DNA of 64,000 nt, from contig NZ_JAPPRA010000001.1 of assembly GCF_026672375.1 (NCBI RefSeq), positions 3,410,001 to 3,474,000 of the forward strand. Reading direction: 5' to 3'. Below are positions 28,522-36,870 of this stretch, piece by piece. Every line of letters begins with the position of its first letter. Within the stretch, counting starts at the first letter, position 1. The translations under genes were made by a program, and so were the position numbers. The notes beneath the pieces were generated by a model. It saw only the letters and a list, made by a program, of their open reading frames with translations, was not told the origin of the DNA and ran no database searches. This DNA is from Caulobacter sp. SL161 (GTDB lineage: Bacteria; Pseudomonadota; Alphaproteobacteria; Caulobacterales; Caulobacteraceae).

Positions 28522-30114
28522 CTACGGCGCGATCTTCAGCGGGATGAAGACCGGGCGGTTCTGACGGACGATCTTGACCAGCACGCTGGTGCGGCCGGCC
28601 TTCTTGGCCGTCTCGACCGCCGAGTTCACGTCGGCGACGCTAGTGACCGGCGCGCCGTTGATGTTGGACAGGACATCGCCCTTGGCCAGGCCCTTCTCGC
28701 CCGCGTCGCTGTCGCCCTTCACGCCGATGATCAGCAGGCCCTTGATGTCCGACTCGATCTTGTAGGTCTGGCGCGAAGCCGCATCGATCGGCCCCAGGGT
28801 CAGGCCCAGGGCGTCGACCTTCTGGCTGGCCGGCTTGTCCGGCGTCGGCGCCGCGCCGTCCTGGCCCTGCTCGTCATCCGTCACCGCCAGGCTGCTCTCC
28901 GAGGGACGCGTGCCCGACTTGACGTCGACGATACGCGGCTTGCCGTCACGGATGATCGAGACCTTGATCGTCTCGCCCGGACGGGCCTTGGAGACCTCGC
29001 GGGTCAGTTCACTGCTGTCGCTGATCTTGACGCCGTTGACGGCCACCAGGATGTCGTCCGGCAGCAGGCCGGCCTTGGCGGCGGGACCGCCCGGAACGAC
29101 AGAGGCGACGATCGCCCCCTTCACATCGCTCATGCCCAGGGCTTCAGCCATCTCGGCGTTGAAGGCCATGATGCTGACGCCGATATAGCCGCGCACGACC
29201 TTGCCGTTGGCGATCAGCTGCTTGGCGACGCCCTCGGCGACCTCGGCTGGAATGGCGAAGCCGATGCCGACCGAACCGCCCGACGGCGAGTAGATGGCGC
29301 TGTTGACGCCGATCACGCGGCCATAGATGTCGAAGCTGGGACCGCCCGAATTGCCACGGTTGATCGGCGCATCGATCTGGATGTACGGCACGAACGACGA
29401 GGTGGTGTCGTTCAGATTGCGGTCATAGGCCGAGATGATGCCGGCCGTGGCCGTGCCGCCCAGACCGAACGGGTTGCCGATGGTGATGACCCAGTCGCCG
29501 ACGCGCGGCTTGGCCTGGTTTTCGAAGTTGACGAAGGTGAAGTCCTTACCCTTGGCCTTCGGGTCGACCACCTTGATCACGGCCAGGTCGGTGCTCTCGT
29601 CGCGGCCGACCAGCGTGGCCTTCAGCTCGCGGCCGTCCTTCAGCACCACCTGGATTTCGTCGGCGTCGGCCACGACGTGGTTGTTGGTGACGATGTAGCC
29701 GTCGGCCGAGATGAAGAAGCCCGAGCCCGCCGATTGCTGCTTGGGCGTGGCCGGCGTGTCGCCGTCGTCTTCCTGTTGCTGGCCCTGCTGTCCCGGCTGA
29801 CCGGGGCGACGCTGACCGCGCGGCACGATGTCGAAGCCTTCCAGGCCCGGGATGCGCAGCGACGGCGCCTGGGCCTTGGAGGTCACATTGATCTGGACGA
29901 CGGCCGGCGAGACCTTCTCGAAGATGTCGGCGAACGACATCGGCGCGCCCGGCGGCGGCGCGAAGGTCGGCGCGCTGGCGGTCGACACGCGGACGACCGG
30001 GGCCTGGGCCGCGTCGGCCGTCCCCATCCGCATGCCCATCCCGGCCAGGGCCGCGCAGGCCACGCCCGCGCCGGCGACAGCGCCCACAATGAAACCCGAC
30101 TTCCTAGCGGTCAT
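28522..30114 (-). CDS. degP: DegP/HtrA-family periplasmic serine protease
   Basis: A 530-residue Do-type protease/chaperone for misfolded envelope proteins. A signal/anchor segment (FIVGAVAGAGVACAALAGMGM) leads to a trypsin-like domain with the triad His146 (NNHVVADADE), Asp176 (ESTDLAVIKV) and Ser256 (RGNSGGPS), followed by two PDZ domains (about 300-400 and 430-525). A Gln-rich insert (GQRRPGQPGQQGQQQED, about 100-120) precedes the catalytic domain. It is downstream of the ccm operon, as in other alphaproteobacteria. Confidence 0.94.
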   Translation of the reverse strand: MTARKSGFIVGAVAGAGVACAALAGMGMRMGTADAAQAPVVRVSTASAPTFAPPPGAPMSFADIFEKVSPAVVQINVTSKAQAPSLRIPGLEGFDIVPRGQRRPGQPGQQGQQQEDDGDTPATPKQQSAGSGFFISADGYIVTNNHVVADADEIQVVLKDGRELKATLVGRDESTDLAVIKVVDPKAKGKDFTFVNFENQAKPRVGDWVITIGNPFGLGGTATAGIISAYDRNLNDTTSSFVPYIQIDAPINRGNSGGPSFDIYGRVIGVNSAIYSPSGGSVGIGFAIPAEVAEGVAKQLIANGKVVRGYIGVSIMAFNAEMAEALGMSDVKGAIVASVVPGGPAAKAGLLPDDILVAVNGVKISDSSELTREVSKARPGETIKVSIIRDGKPRIVDVKSGTRPSESSLAVTDDEQGQDGAAPTPDKPASQKVDALGLTLGPIDAASRQTYKIESDIKGLLIIGVKGDSDAGEKGLAKGDVLSNINGAPVTSVADVNSAVETAKKAGRTSVLVKIVRQNRPVFIPLKIAP

Positions 30115-30195
30115 TCTCGTCTTTCCTCACCCACGCCTCGCGGGCGTGGTCCCTTAACGTCATCCGCGCGCCCGGCGCGCGGCCCCGATCTCTTT

Positions 30196-30258
30196 GAGAA
30201 CCTAGTCGCGGCATTTAAAGGCGCAATGGTTCTCGAATTATCTTTCCGTCATCCGGAA
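30196..30258. promoter_or_regulatory. Inverted repeats upstream of degP
   Basis: GAGAACC (30196-30202) and GGTTCTC (30228-30234) form a spaced inverted repeat, followed by TTCCG-N5-CGGAA (30244-30258). They lie in the 179-base gap between ccmH and degP and may bind a stress regulator controlling degP. This is pattern only. Confidence 0.3.
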
Positions 30259-30293
30259 GGCGCTTCTTGCGGCGCTATTTCGGCGCAATCGTG

Positions 30294-30869
30294 TCAATCG
30301 CCTTCGAGAAGGCGCCGGACGCGCGCCTCCTCGTCCGGCGACAGCGCCGGTTCCGGCGTCTCGCGGCGACGTAACAGGCCCACCATAAGAACACCGCCGA
30401 CCAGCAGCACCACGACCGGCGCCAGCCAAAGCACGGCGTTTCCCATGGAAAAACGAGGCTTTAGCAGGACGAACTCGCCATAGCGCTCGACCAGGAAGTC
30501 GCGGATCTGGGCGTCGCTGCTCCCCGCCTTGACCTGTTCGCGGACAATTTGCCGCAGATCGCCGGCCAACTGGGCCTCGGAGTCGTCGATCGACTCATTC
30601 TGACAGACCAGACAGCGCACTTCCTTGAACAGCGTTCGGGCGCGAGCCTCCTGCGCCTGGTCGGGCAGGCGCTCGGACGGATCGGACGCGCCGGCCGTCA
30701 GGGCCAGCGCGCACAAGGCGATGGCGAGGGTTCTAAATCCTCCCCCCAGCGGGGGAGGTGGCGCGAAGCGCCGGAGGGGGAAGGTCTTTCCGGCTCTCGG
30801 CTGCACGTCCCCCTCCGTCGGCTGCGCCGACACCTCCCCCGCTGGGGGGAGGATTTTGCATAAGCTCAC
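30294..30869 (-). CDS. ccmH: CcmH/CycL, apocytochrome c thiol oxidoreductase, with repeat-encoded N-terminus
   Basis: Cytochrome c maturation protein that keeps heme-binding cysteines reduced. The core is typical: RCLVCQNESIDDSEAQLAGDLR with the paired Cys, and a C-terminal membrane helix (VLWLAPVVVLLVGGVLMVGLL). The GTG at 30869 overlaps the ccmF stop by 4 bases, but residues 6-45 then come from a family A repeat, so the signal-like helix (TLAIALCALALTAGA) is internal. Another possible start is the GTG at residue 22, preceded by GGAGGGGGAC, also from the repeat. The reading frame stays open through the whole insert. True N-terminus uncertain. Confidence 0.88.
   Translation of the reverse strand: MSLCKILPPAGEVSAQPTEGDVQPRAGKTFPLRRFAPPPPLGGGFRTLAIALCALALTAGASDPSERLPDQAQEARARTLFKEVRCLVCQNESIDDSEAQLAGDLRQIVREQVKAGSSDAQIRDFLVERYGEFVLLKPRFSMGNAVLWLAPVVVLLVGGVLMVGLLRRRETPEPALSPDEEARVRRLLEGD
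30735..30856. repeat. Family A palindromic repeat, copy 3 (inside ccmH frame)
   Basis: About 122 bp with AAATCCTCCCCC...GGGGGAGGATTT ends. It begins four codons after the GTG that overlaps the ccmF stop and is translated in frame into ccmH. Confidence 0.85.
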
Positions 30870-32848
30870 GACACCACCTCCCCGGTCCGGCGGCCCACGC
30901 CCAGGCGCACGCGACGGTCCGACAGCGAGACGATCCCGCCGATCGCCATCAGCAGCGGCCCCAGGAAGATCAGGCGCACCCAGGGGTTCACATAGGCCCG
31001 CACCAGCCAGGCCGGCTTGCCGCCCTCGCCCGCCCGGCGTTCGCCCAGCACGATATAGATGTCGTCCAGGCCCTTGGCGCAGATGGCGACCTCGGACGTG
31101 GTCTGCCCGCCCGTGGGATAGAACCGGCGCTCGGGCTCGGCGCGGCAGACCTCCGCCCCCGCCGCATTGACCACGGTCACGATGCCGCGCTCGGCCAGAT
31201 AGTTGGGCCCCTCGATCGTGCCGACATCCTTCAGGGTCACGGTGTAGGCGCCCAGCGATTGGCTGTCGTTGAGACTGAGCGCCTGAGCGGCCTCGACGCG
31301 CCAGGAGGTTTCGAAGGACGCTCCCAGCACAAAGACGCCCAGGCCCGCATGGGCCAGGGTCGTGCCCCAGGCGCCGCGCGGCAGGCCACGAGCGCGGCGG
31401 ACGCTCTCAGCGGCGGGCGCGCGGAACAGCTTGAGGCGCTCGGCCATCTCCAGCAGCGCCCCGCCGACCAGCCAGAACCCGAACACCAGGCCGAGGCTGG
31501 CCAGGATCTTGCGCGGCTGCACCACGCCGTAGGCGACCAGGCCCAGCAGAGCGGCGATCGCCAGCACCACCCAGAGCTTGCGGGCCACGCCCTTGGCGTC
31601 GCCGCGCTTCCACGCCAGCAACGGCCCGGCCGGCAAGACGGCGAAGGCCAGCAGCATCAGCGGCGTGAAGGTCAGGTTGAAGAACGGCGCGCCGACCGAG
31701 ACGGCCTCGCCGTCCATGGCCTCGCGGATCAGCGGGTACAGCGTGCCCAGCAGCACCACCGCCGTCGCCGTCGACAGCAGGATGTTGTTGAGCACGATCG
31801 CGCTTTCGCGGCTGATCGGGCGGAACTGGCCGCCCCGGTTCAGGCTGGGCGCGCGGATGCCGAACAGCAGGAAGCCCGCGCCGGCCGCGACGCCCATCAT
31901 GATCAGCAGCAGGACGCCGCGCGTCGGATCGACCGCGAAGGCGTGGACGCTGGTCAGCACGCCCGAACGCACCAGGAAGGCGCCCAGCATCGAGAAGGTG
32001 TAGGCCGCCAGGGCCAGGAACGCGGTCCAGCCTGGCAGGGCGCCGCGCTTTTCGGTGACGATGGCCGAGTGCAGCAGGGCCGCGCCGATCAGCCACGGCA
32101 TGAAGCTGGCGTTCTCGACCGGGTCCCAGGCCCACCAGCCGCCCCAGCCCAGCTCGTAATAGGCCCAGAAGGCGCCCAGCGCGATACCGACGGTCAGCAT
32201 GCTCCAGGCCGCCAGGGTCCAGGGGCGAATCCAGCGCGCCCAGGCCGCGTCGATCCGGCCTTCGATCAGGGCGGCCATCGACAGCGAATAGACCACCGAG
32301 AACCCGACATAGCCGGCGTAGAGGAACGGCGGGTGGAAGGCCAAGGCCCAGTCCTGCAGCAGCGGGTTCAGCGACTTGCCCTCGATCGGCGCGTCCAGCA
32401 GGCGCGCCAGCGGGTTCGAGGCGAAGACGGTGTAGGCCAGGAACATCACGCCCAGCGCGCCCTGCACCGCGATGGCGTAGGCGCGCAGGCGCGGCGGCAG
32501 GCTGTCGCCAAACACCGCCATGGCCGCGCCAAAGCCCGTCAGCACCAGGCACCACAGCAGCATCGAGCCCTCATGGCTGCCCCAGGCGCCGGCCACCTTG
32601 AACAGCATCGGCTTGTCGGTGTGCGAGTTGGTGGCGACGTTGGTGACCGAAAAGTCCGAGGTCACGAAGGCGTAGATCAGCGCCCCGAACGACACCAGCA
32701 GGGCCACAAAGGTGGCGATCGCCGCGCCTTGGCCAGCGCCCGTCAGCACGGGCGAACGCCGCGCGCCGCCCACGGCCGACAAGCCGGTCTGGGCGACCGA
32801 AAGCATCAGGGCGAGAATGAGCGCGAAGGCGCCAAGTTCGACGATCAT
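30866..32848 (-). CDS. ccmF: CcmF/CycK heme lyase subunit
   Basis: A 660-residue polytopic membrane protein that, with CcmH and CcmI, attaches heme to apocytochrome c. The WWD heme-handling motif GWGGWWAWDPVENASFMPW is visible around residue 230, amid many membrane helices, and the flanking His residues are present (TDKPMLFKVAGAWGSHEGSML near the N-terminus). The ATG at 32848 overlaps the ccmE stop (ATGA), and its own stop overlaps the ccmH GTG. Length is normal for the family. Confidence 0.95.
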   Translation of the reverse strand: MIVELGAFALILALMLSVAQTGLSAVGGARRSPVLTGAGQGAAIATFVALLVSFGALIYAFVTSDFSVTNVATNSHTDKPMLFKVAGAWGSHEGSMLLWCLVLTGFGAAMAVFGDSLPPRLRAYAIAVQGALGVMFLAYTVFASNPLARLLDAPIEGKSLNPLLQDWALAFHPPFLYAGYVGFSVVYSLSMAALIEGRIDAAWARWIRPWTLAAWSMLTVGIALGAFWAYYELGWGGWWAWDPVENASFMPWLIGAALLHSAIVTEKRGALPGWTAFLALAAYTFSMLGAFLVRSGVLTSVHAFAVDPTRGVLLLIMMGVAAGAGFLLFGIRAPSLNRGGQFRPISRESAIVLNNILLSTATAVVLLGTLYPLIREAMDGEAVSVGAPFFNLTFTPLMLLAFAVLPAGPLLAWKRGDAKGVARKLWVVLAIAALLGLVAYGVVQPRKILASLGLVFGFWLVGGALLEMAERLKLFRAPAAESVRRARGLPRGAWGTTLAHAGLGVFVLGASFETSWRVEAAQALSLNDSQSLGAYTVTLKDVGTIEGPNYLAERGIVTVVNAAGAEVCRAEPERRFYPTGGQTTSEVAICAKGLDDIYIVLGERRAGEGGKPAWLVRAYVNPWVRLIFLGPLLMAIGGIVSLSDRRVRLGVGRRTGEVVS

Positions 32849-33438
32849 GGGCGATCCTCCCCCTGTGGGGGAGGCGACCGGAGGTCGGAGGGGGGCGTGG
32901 CCGGGTCAGCAGAGCTTCCCCCACCGGTCGCTTCGCGACCACCTCCCCCTTGGGGGGAGGATTTGCCATAAGCCGGCGCCTCGGCCCCTTCGCCGCGCCA
33001 CTCGCCCTGCTCCTTCAGCGCCTTGGACACCTCGCGCGGCATGTAGCGCTCGTCGTGCTTGGCCAGCACCAGCTTGGCCTCGAAGACGCCCTGCGCGTTG
33101 AAGGTTCCCTCGGCGACGATGCCCTGGCCTTCGCGGAACAGGTCGGGCAGGTCGCCGTGATAGACGACCTTGGCGGTGGCCTTCTGGTCGGCGACCACGA
33201 ACTCGACATTGCCGTCCGGGTGCTTGACCACGCTGCCGTGCTGGACAAGGCCGCCCAGCTGCACCTTGCGGCCGGCGGCGACCTTGGCCTCCTGGGCCTG
33301 GGCCGGCGTGTAGAACAGCGAGATGCTGTCGCGCAGGCCATACAGCGCCAGGCCCACGGCCAGGGCCAGCACCGGCGCAATGGCCAGCAGGATGGTCAGG
33401 CGACGGCGCGCCTTGCGGGATTGGGGCCAGAAACTCAT
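32845..33438 (-). CDS. ccmE: CcmE/CycJ heme chaperone, with repeat-encoded C-terminal tail
   Basis: A 197-residue periplasmic heme chaperone anchored by one N-terminal helix (TILLAIAPVLALAVGLALYGL). The heme-binding motif AKHDERYMP holds the His that binds heme covalently and a conserved Tyr. After about residue 158 the protein continues into KSSPQGGGGREATGGG..., which is encoded by a family A repeat and ends with a TGA overlapping the ccmF ATG. Family members normally have a short flexible tail here, so the insertion is probably tolerated. Confidence 0.93.
   Translation of the reverse strand: MSFWPQSRKARRRLTILLAIAPVLALAVGLALYGLRDSISLFYTPAQAQEAKVAAGRKVQLGGLVQHGSVVKHPDGNVEFVVADQKATAKVVYHGDLPDLFREGQGIVAEGTFNAQGVFEAKLVLAKHDERYMPREVSKALKEQGEWRGEGAEAPAYGKSSPQGGGGREATGGGSSADPATPPSDLRSPPPQGEDRP
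32854..32964. repeat. Family A palindromic repeat, copy 4 (inside ccmE 3' end)
   Basis: About 111 bp with ATCCTCCCCC...GGGGGAGGATTT ends. It is read in frame as the last roughly 38 residues of CcmE and stops just before the overlapping ccmF start. Confidence 0.85.
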
Positions 33439-34547
33439 GGGTTCGTCGTCTTGGCTTGAGCGGGCGTATCGGCGGCCTGACGCAGGGCCGACATCACCTT
33501 GGGCTGATCCTTGAAGAGCGCCGAGGCCGTCGCCAGGGCCGCATCGCGCTTGGCCGTCTCGCCCAGCACGGCGTAGGCGCGCACCAGACGCACCCAGCCG
33601 TCGGGGTCGTCAGGCGACTGCTTCAGACGCTGGGCCAGGCCGTCGACCATGCCGGCGATCATGCCCTGGACCTCGGGATTGGCGCTCTCGGCCGCCGGCT
33701 GGGGCCCCGGCAGCTTGCCGGACGCCTCGACCTCGGCGATCTCGGCGGCCAGCGACTCCCGTCCCGGCGCGTTCGGCGCAAGGCTGGCCAGCAGGCCGCG
33801 CCAGTCCGACAGACCCGCGGCGACCTCGCCCTCGGCGATGCGGGCGCGGCCCAGATAGTAGCGGGCGCGGACGTCGGCGGGGTCGGCCTTCAGCGCCTGA
33901 CCGAAGGCGAGCTTGGCGTCGGGACCCACCTGCCCCTCGGCCTGGATGACGAAGGTCTCGCCCAAGAGGCTCCAGATGTCGGCCCGCTTGGGGGCGATGC
34001 GGACGGCCTTGCGCAGCGCCTGTTCCGCGCCGGCCATATCGCCGGCGGCCGCGCGGGCCTTGGCCATGAACACCAGCGGCTCGGGATCGTTGGGCCGTTC
34101 GGCGGCGACGCCTTCGAGCACGGCCGCGATCTTGGCCGGTTCCAGCGTCGCTGGGTCAGCCGCGCGCCAGGCGGCCACGCGCTTGGCGAAGGGCTGATCC
34201 GGCAGTCCGGGATAGCCGAGCACCAGATAGAGACCGACGGCCGACGCACAGGCCAGGCCCACAGCGGCGACGGCGGCCTTGCGCGGACCGACCCCGTCAC
34301 GGCTCCAGCTTTCGGCCTGGTCGGCGGCGGCCAGCAGACCGCGGCCGGCTTCGGCGCGGGCGGCCTTCAGCTCGTCTTCGGCCAAGAGGCCGTCCAGGGC
34401 CAGGCGCTCGACCTCGGCCATACGGCGACGGTGCGGCTCCAGCCGGGTCTCGGCGTCGTCAACGGCTCGGGCCCGCGCGGCCCCGCGCAGCACCAGCCCC
34501 GCCGTCACCACCGACAGCCCCGCCGCAGCGATCCAGAAAGCGATCAT
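33435..34547 (-). CDS. ccmI: CcmI/CycH, apocytochrome c chaperone
   Basis: A 370-residue protein. Two N-terminal membrane helices (IAFWIAAAGLSVVTAGLVL and about 95-112) flank a cytosolic helical loop with acidic/basic heptad-like residues; the periplasmic part contains TPR units (EPLVFMAKARAAAGDMAGAEQALRKAVRIAPKRADIWSLLGETF, then ADVRARYYLGRARIAEG). It delivers apocytochrome to the CcmF/H lyase. First gene of the ccm operon; its stop overlaps the ccmE ATG by 4 bases. Divergent from the hydrolase gene at 34647. Confidence 0.92.
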   Translation of the reverse strand: MIAFWIAAAGLSVVTAGLVLRGAARARAVDDAETRLEPHRRRMAEVERLALDGLLAEDELKAARAEAGRGLLAAADQAESWSRDGVGPRKAAVAAVGLACASAVGLYLVLGYPGLPDQPFAKRVAAWRAADPATLEPAKIAAVLEGVAAERPNDPEPLVFMAKARAAAGDMAGAEQALRKAVRIAPKRADIWSLLGETFVIQAEGQVGPDAKLAFGQALKADPADVRARYYLGRARIAEGEVAAGLSDWRGLLASLAPNAPGRESLAAEIAEVEASGKLPGPQPAAESANPEVQGMIAGMVDGLAQRLKQSPDDPDGWVRLVRAYAVLGETAKRDAALATASALFKDQPKVMSALRQAADTPAQAKTTNP

Positions 34548-34646
34548 GGCCGGGTGTTAGCTTGTTCCGGCCGTCGCCGGGAGAGGAAAAAGCGCTTAAG
34601 GAGGCCCGCGCCCCGTCATTCTGGGGCGCCTGTCGAGGAAGGCTCC

Positions 34647-35339
34647 ATGACGCCGATCCTGTTGGTCCCCGGGCTGCTCTGCTCGGAGGAGATCTTCGCC
34701 CCGCAACTGCCCGTGCTTTGGCCGCGCGGCCCCGTGACGATCGCCAACACCCTGGCCGGTGACAGCCTGGCCGAAATCGCCAGCCTTATTCTCGCCGACG
34801 CCCCGCCGACCTTCGCCCTCGCCGGCCTTTCGATGGGCGGGTACCTGGCCTTCGAGATCATTCGCCAGGCGCCGGAGCGCGTGTCGCGGCTGGCGCTGAT
34901 CTGCACCTCGGCCAGGCCCGACACGCCCGAACAGAGCGCAGGTCGGCGCAAGATGGTCGCCCAGGCGCACAAGGTCGGCTTCGAGCGGTTCTGCGCGCTG
35001 GGGGCTGACGCCCTCACCCACCCCAGCCGCAAGGGTGATCCCGCGCTCAACGCGCTGAGCGAGCGCATGGGCCTTGTGGTGGGCCTGGAGGGCTTCGCGC
35101 GCCAGACCGAGGCCGTGATCGGCCGGCCCGACAGCCGTCCCCTGCTGGCCTCTATCGCCGTTCCGACCGCGATCATCGTCGGCGACGCCGATCCGCTGAC
35201 GCCCACCGCGCTCTCCGAAGAGATGGCCGCGATGATCCCAGACGCGCGCCTTGTCATCGCTGAGGACTGCGGCCACGTGATCACCCACGAACGCCCGGAC
35301 GTGGTGAACCCGGCGTTGGCGGCCTGGCTGGGGGGATAG
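34647..35339 (+). CDS. Alpha/beta hydrolase
   Basis: A 230-residue cytosolic hydrolase. The oxyanion region LLVPGLLCSEEIF, nucleophile elbow AGLSMGGYLA (Ser near 68), acid IVGDADPLTP and final His CGHVITHERP are all present. GAGGAAGG lies 5 bases before the ATG at 34647; a long in-frame upstream extension antisense to ccmI is rejected. It stops one base before the DUF2336 gene on the other strand. Substrate unknown; the carboxylesterase/lactonase type is plausible. Confidence 0.87.
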   Translation: MTPILLVPGLLCSEEIFAPQLPVLWPRGPVTIANTLAGDSLAEIASLILADAPPTFALAGLSMGGYLAFEIIRQAPERVSRLALICTSARPDTPEQSAGRRKMVAQAHKVGFERFCALGADALTHPSRKGDPALNALSERMGLVVGLEGFARQTEAVIGRPDSRPLLASIAVPTAIIVGDADPLTPTALSEEMAAMIPDARLVIAEDCGHVITHERPDVVNPALAAWLGG

Positions 35340-36671
35340 CTACGCCGCGATGGCGGCCGCTGCGCGGCGGCGGACGATCTCGGCGGTCTTGTCGTCGCGG
35401 GTGTAGGCGATGAAGCTGGCGGCGATGTCGAGATACTTCACCGCCACGGCGGAATCGCCGCCCTCGCCGGTCCGCGCCACGTGCAGCACGTCCTCGATAT
35501 AGGGATCCAGACGCGCGTTCAGCTTTTCCAGGACCTTGGTCCGTGAGCTGCCGTAGCCGGCCTTGTCGGCGCAGGCCCGCAGCTCGGCCACGAAAGCCAG
35601 CGCGGACTGGGCGCGACGGATCATCGCCTCATCCGGCTCCTCGAGCAGCTTGGCGACGCCCCGCGCGCCCTTCTTGGCCAGCATCGAGATCGGCCGGGTC
35701 GGCAGGGCCTTGTCCAGTTCCTTCTCGGCCTGGTCCATGCGCAGCTCGCAGGCCTTGGCCATCGCCTGCTTCTGGCGCGCCAGACGCTTGCCCCACGGGC
35801 CGTCCTTGGCGATATCGACCGACTGCTGGATCTCGACCATCTGCAGCTGGACCTTCTGGGCGGCCTGGGCGGCCTGGCGGCCGACCTTCTCGCCGTCGGC
35901 GAAGCTGAAGGACTCGATCAGGGCGATCGTCTCATCGATCTCGGTGAGGATGCGCTCGCCGAACTGGGACACCTCGGACGAGGCCAGATACCGATCGGTC
36001 GGCCGGTCCATGACCGCCGAGATCACGCGCATGATGCGCCAGTCGTCAGGCAGGTGCGCCGACAGAATGTCGAGCAGCAGCGGGCCGGCGTCCTCGCTGA
36101 TCCGACAGGCGTCGCGATAGGCCAGGCGCGCGGCGGCGGCGCGCTCGTCCGACATGCGGCTGACCCATTCCGCAAGCTTGGGCAGGCATCCCCGCGTCAG
36201 GGTGGACAGCTGCAGGCACAGCGCCAGTTGCTCGGGGTCGCACAGCGAGCGGACGCTGTCGAACGCGGCGTTCTCCGGATCGCGCAGGCCGGCGGCGGCC
36301 AGCTTGCACAGCTCGTCGAACACCTCGGGCGAGCCCTGCTCCAGGTCCCAGGGGTTGCAGCGTGCGGCGGCTTCCTCGACCCGGGCGGCGGCGACGGACT
36401 TCAGCGCGCGCCACAGGCGCGGCAGGACCGGCGCGGGAAAGGACACCTGGCTGGAGACGCGCCTGGCGCAAAGCGGCACGATCGGGGCCAGGACGTTGTT
36501 GCGCACGAAGCGATTGGCGGTCTCGTCCTCGACAAGGTCGCGCACAGACGCCAAGGCGCCCTGGCTCCCGGCGCTGGACAGGGCCAGCTCAAGGCTGCGC
36601 AGCGCCGCATCCGGCGCGGTTTCCACCAGCGTCTGGATGATCTGCAGTTTATGCGCAGCGATGGCGGCCAT
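35340..36671 (-). CDS. DUF2336-type helical repeat protein
   Basis: A 443-residue largely helical cytosolic protein. The N-terminal half has HEAT-like units (LQIIQTLVETAPDAALRSLELAL, VRDLVEDETANRFVRNNVLAPIVPL) resembling alphaproteobacterial DUF2336 proteins. The C-terminal half has long helices (FGERILTEIDETIALIESFS, AAQAAQKVQLQMVEIQQSVDIA). ATG 36671 is used; the 33 upstream codons lack coding character. Convergent with the hydrolase gene. No enzyme motif is visible; function unknown and the family call is moderate. Confidence 0.6.
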   Translation of the reverse strand: MAAIAAHKLQIIQTLVETAPDAALRSLELALSSAGSQGALASVRDLVEDETANRFVRNNVLAPIVPLCARRVSSQVSFPAPVLPRLWRALKSVAAARVEEAAARCNPWDLEQGSPEVFDELCKLAAAGLRDPENAAFDSVRSLCDPEQLALCLQLSTLTRGCLPKLAEWVSRMSDERAAAARLAYRDACRISEDAGPLLLDILSAHLPDDWRIMRVISAVMDRPTDRYLASSEVSQFGERILTEIDETIALIESFSFADGEKVGRQAAQAAQKVQLQMVEIQQSVDIAKDGPWGKRLARQKQAMAKACELRMDQAEKELDKALPTRPISMLAKKGARGVAKLLEEPDEAMIRRAQSALAFVAELRACADKAGYGSSRTKVLEKLNARLDPYIEDVLHVARTGEGGDSAVAVKYLDIAASFIAYTRDDKTAEIVRRRAAAAIAA

Positions 36672-36870
36672 GATCCCCCGTGCCGGATCGAGACTTCCGA
36701 CAAGCGTCAACCATGTTCGAAACGAGGTTAAGGATTTCCGAAACGACGCAAAAAACCTGCGCGTCCGCACCTGGGGTCTGCGCCCGAAAAGTGTTGTCTA
36801 CCGGAGGTTTAAGTAACCGATAACATGTTACGCCAGGGCCCGGCGCACCTCATACCGCCACAACCAGGAG

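Noticed and set aside
33456..34646. N-terminal extension of the alpha/beta hydrolase
   Set aside because: It is antisense to ccmI and lacks any hydrolase feature; a good ribosome site precedes ATG 34647.
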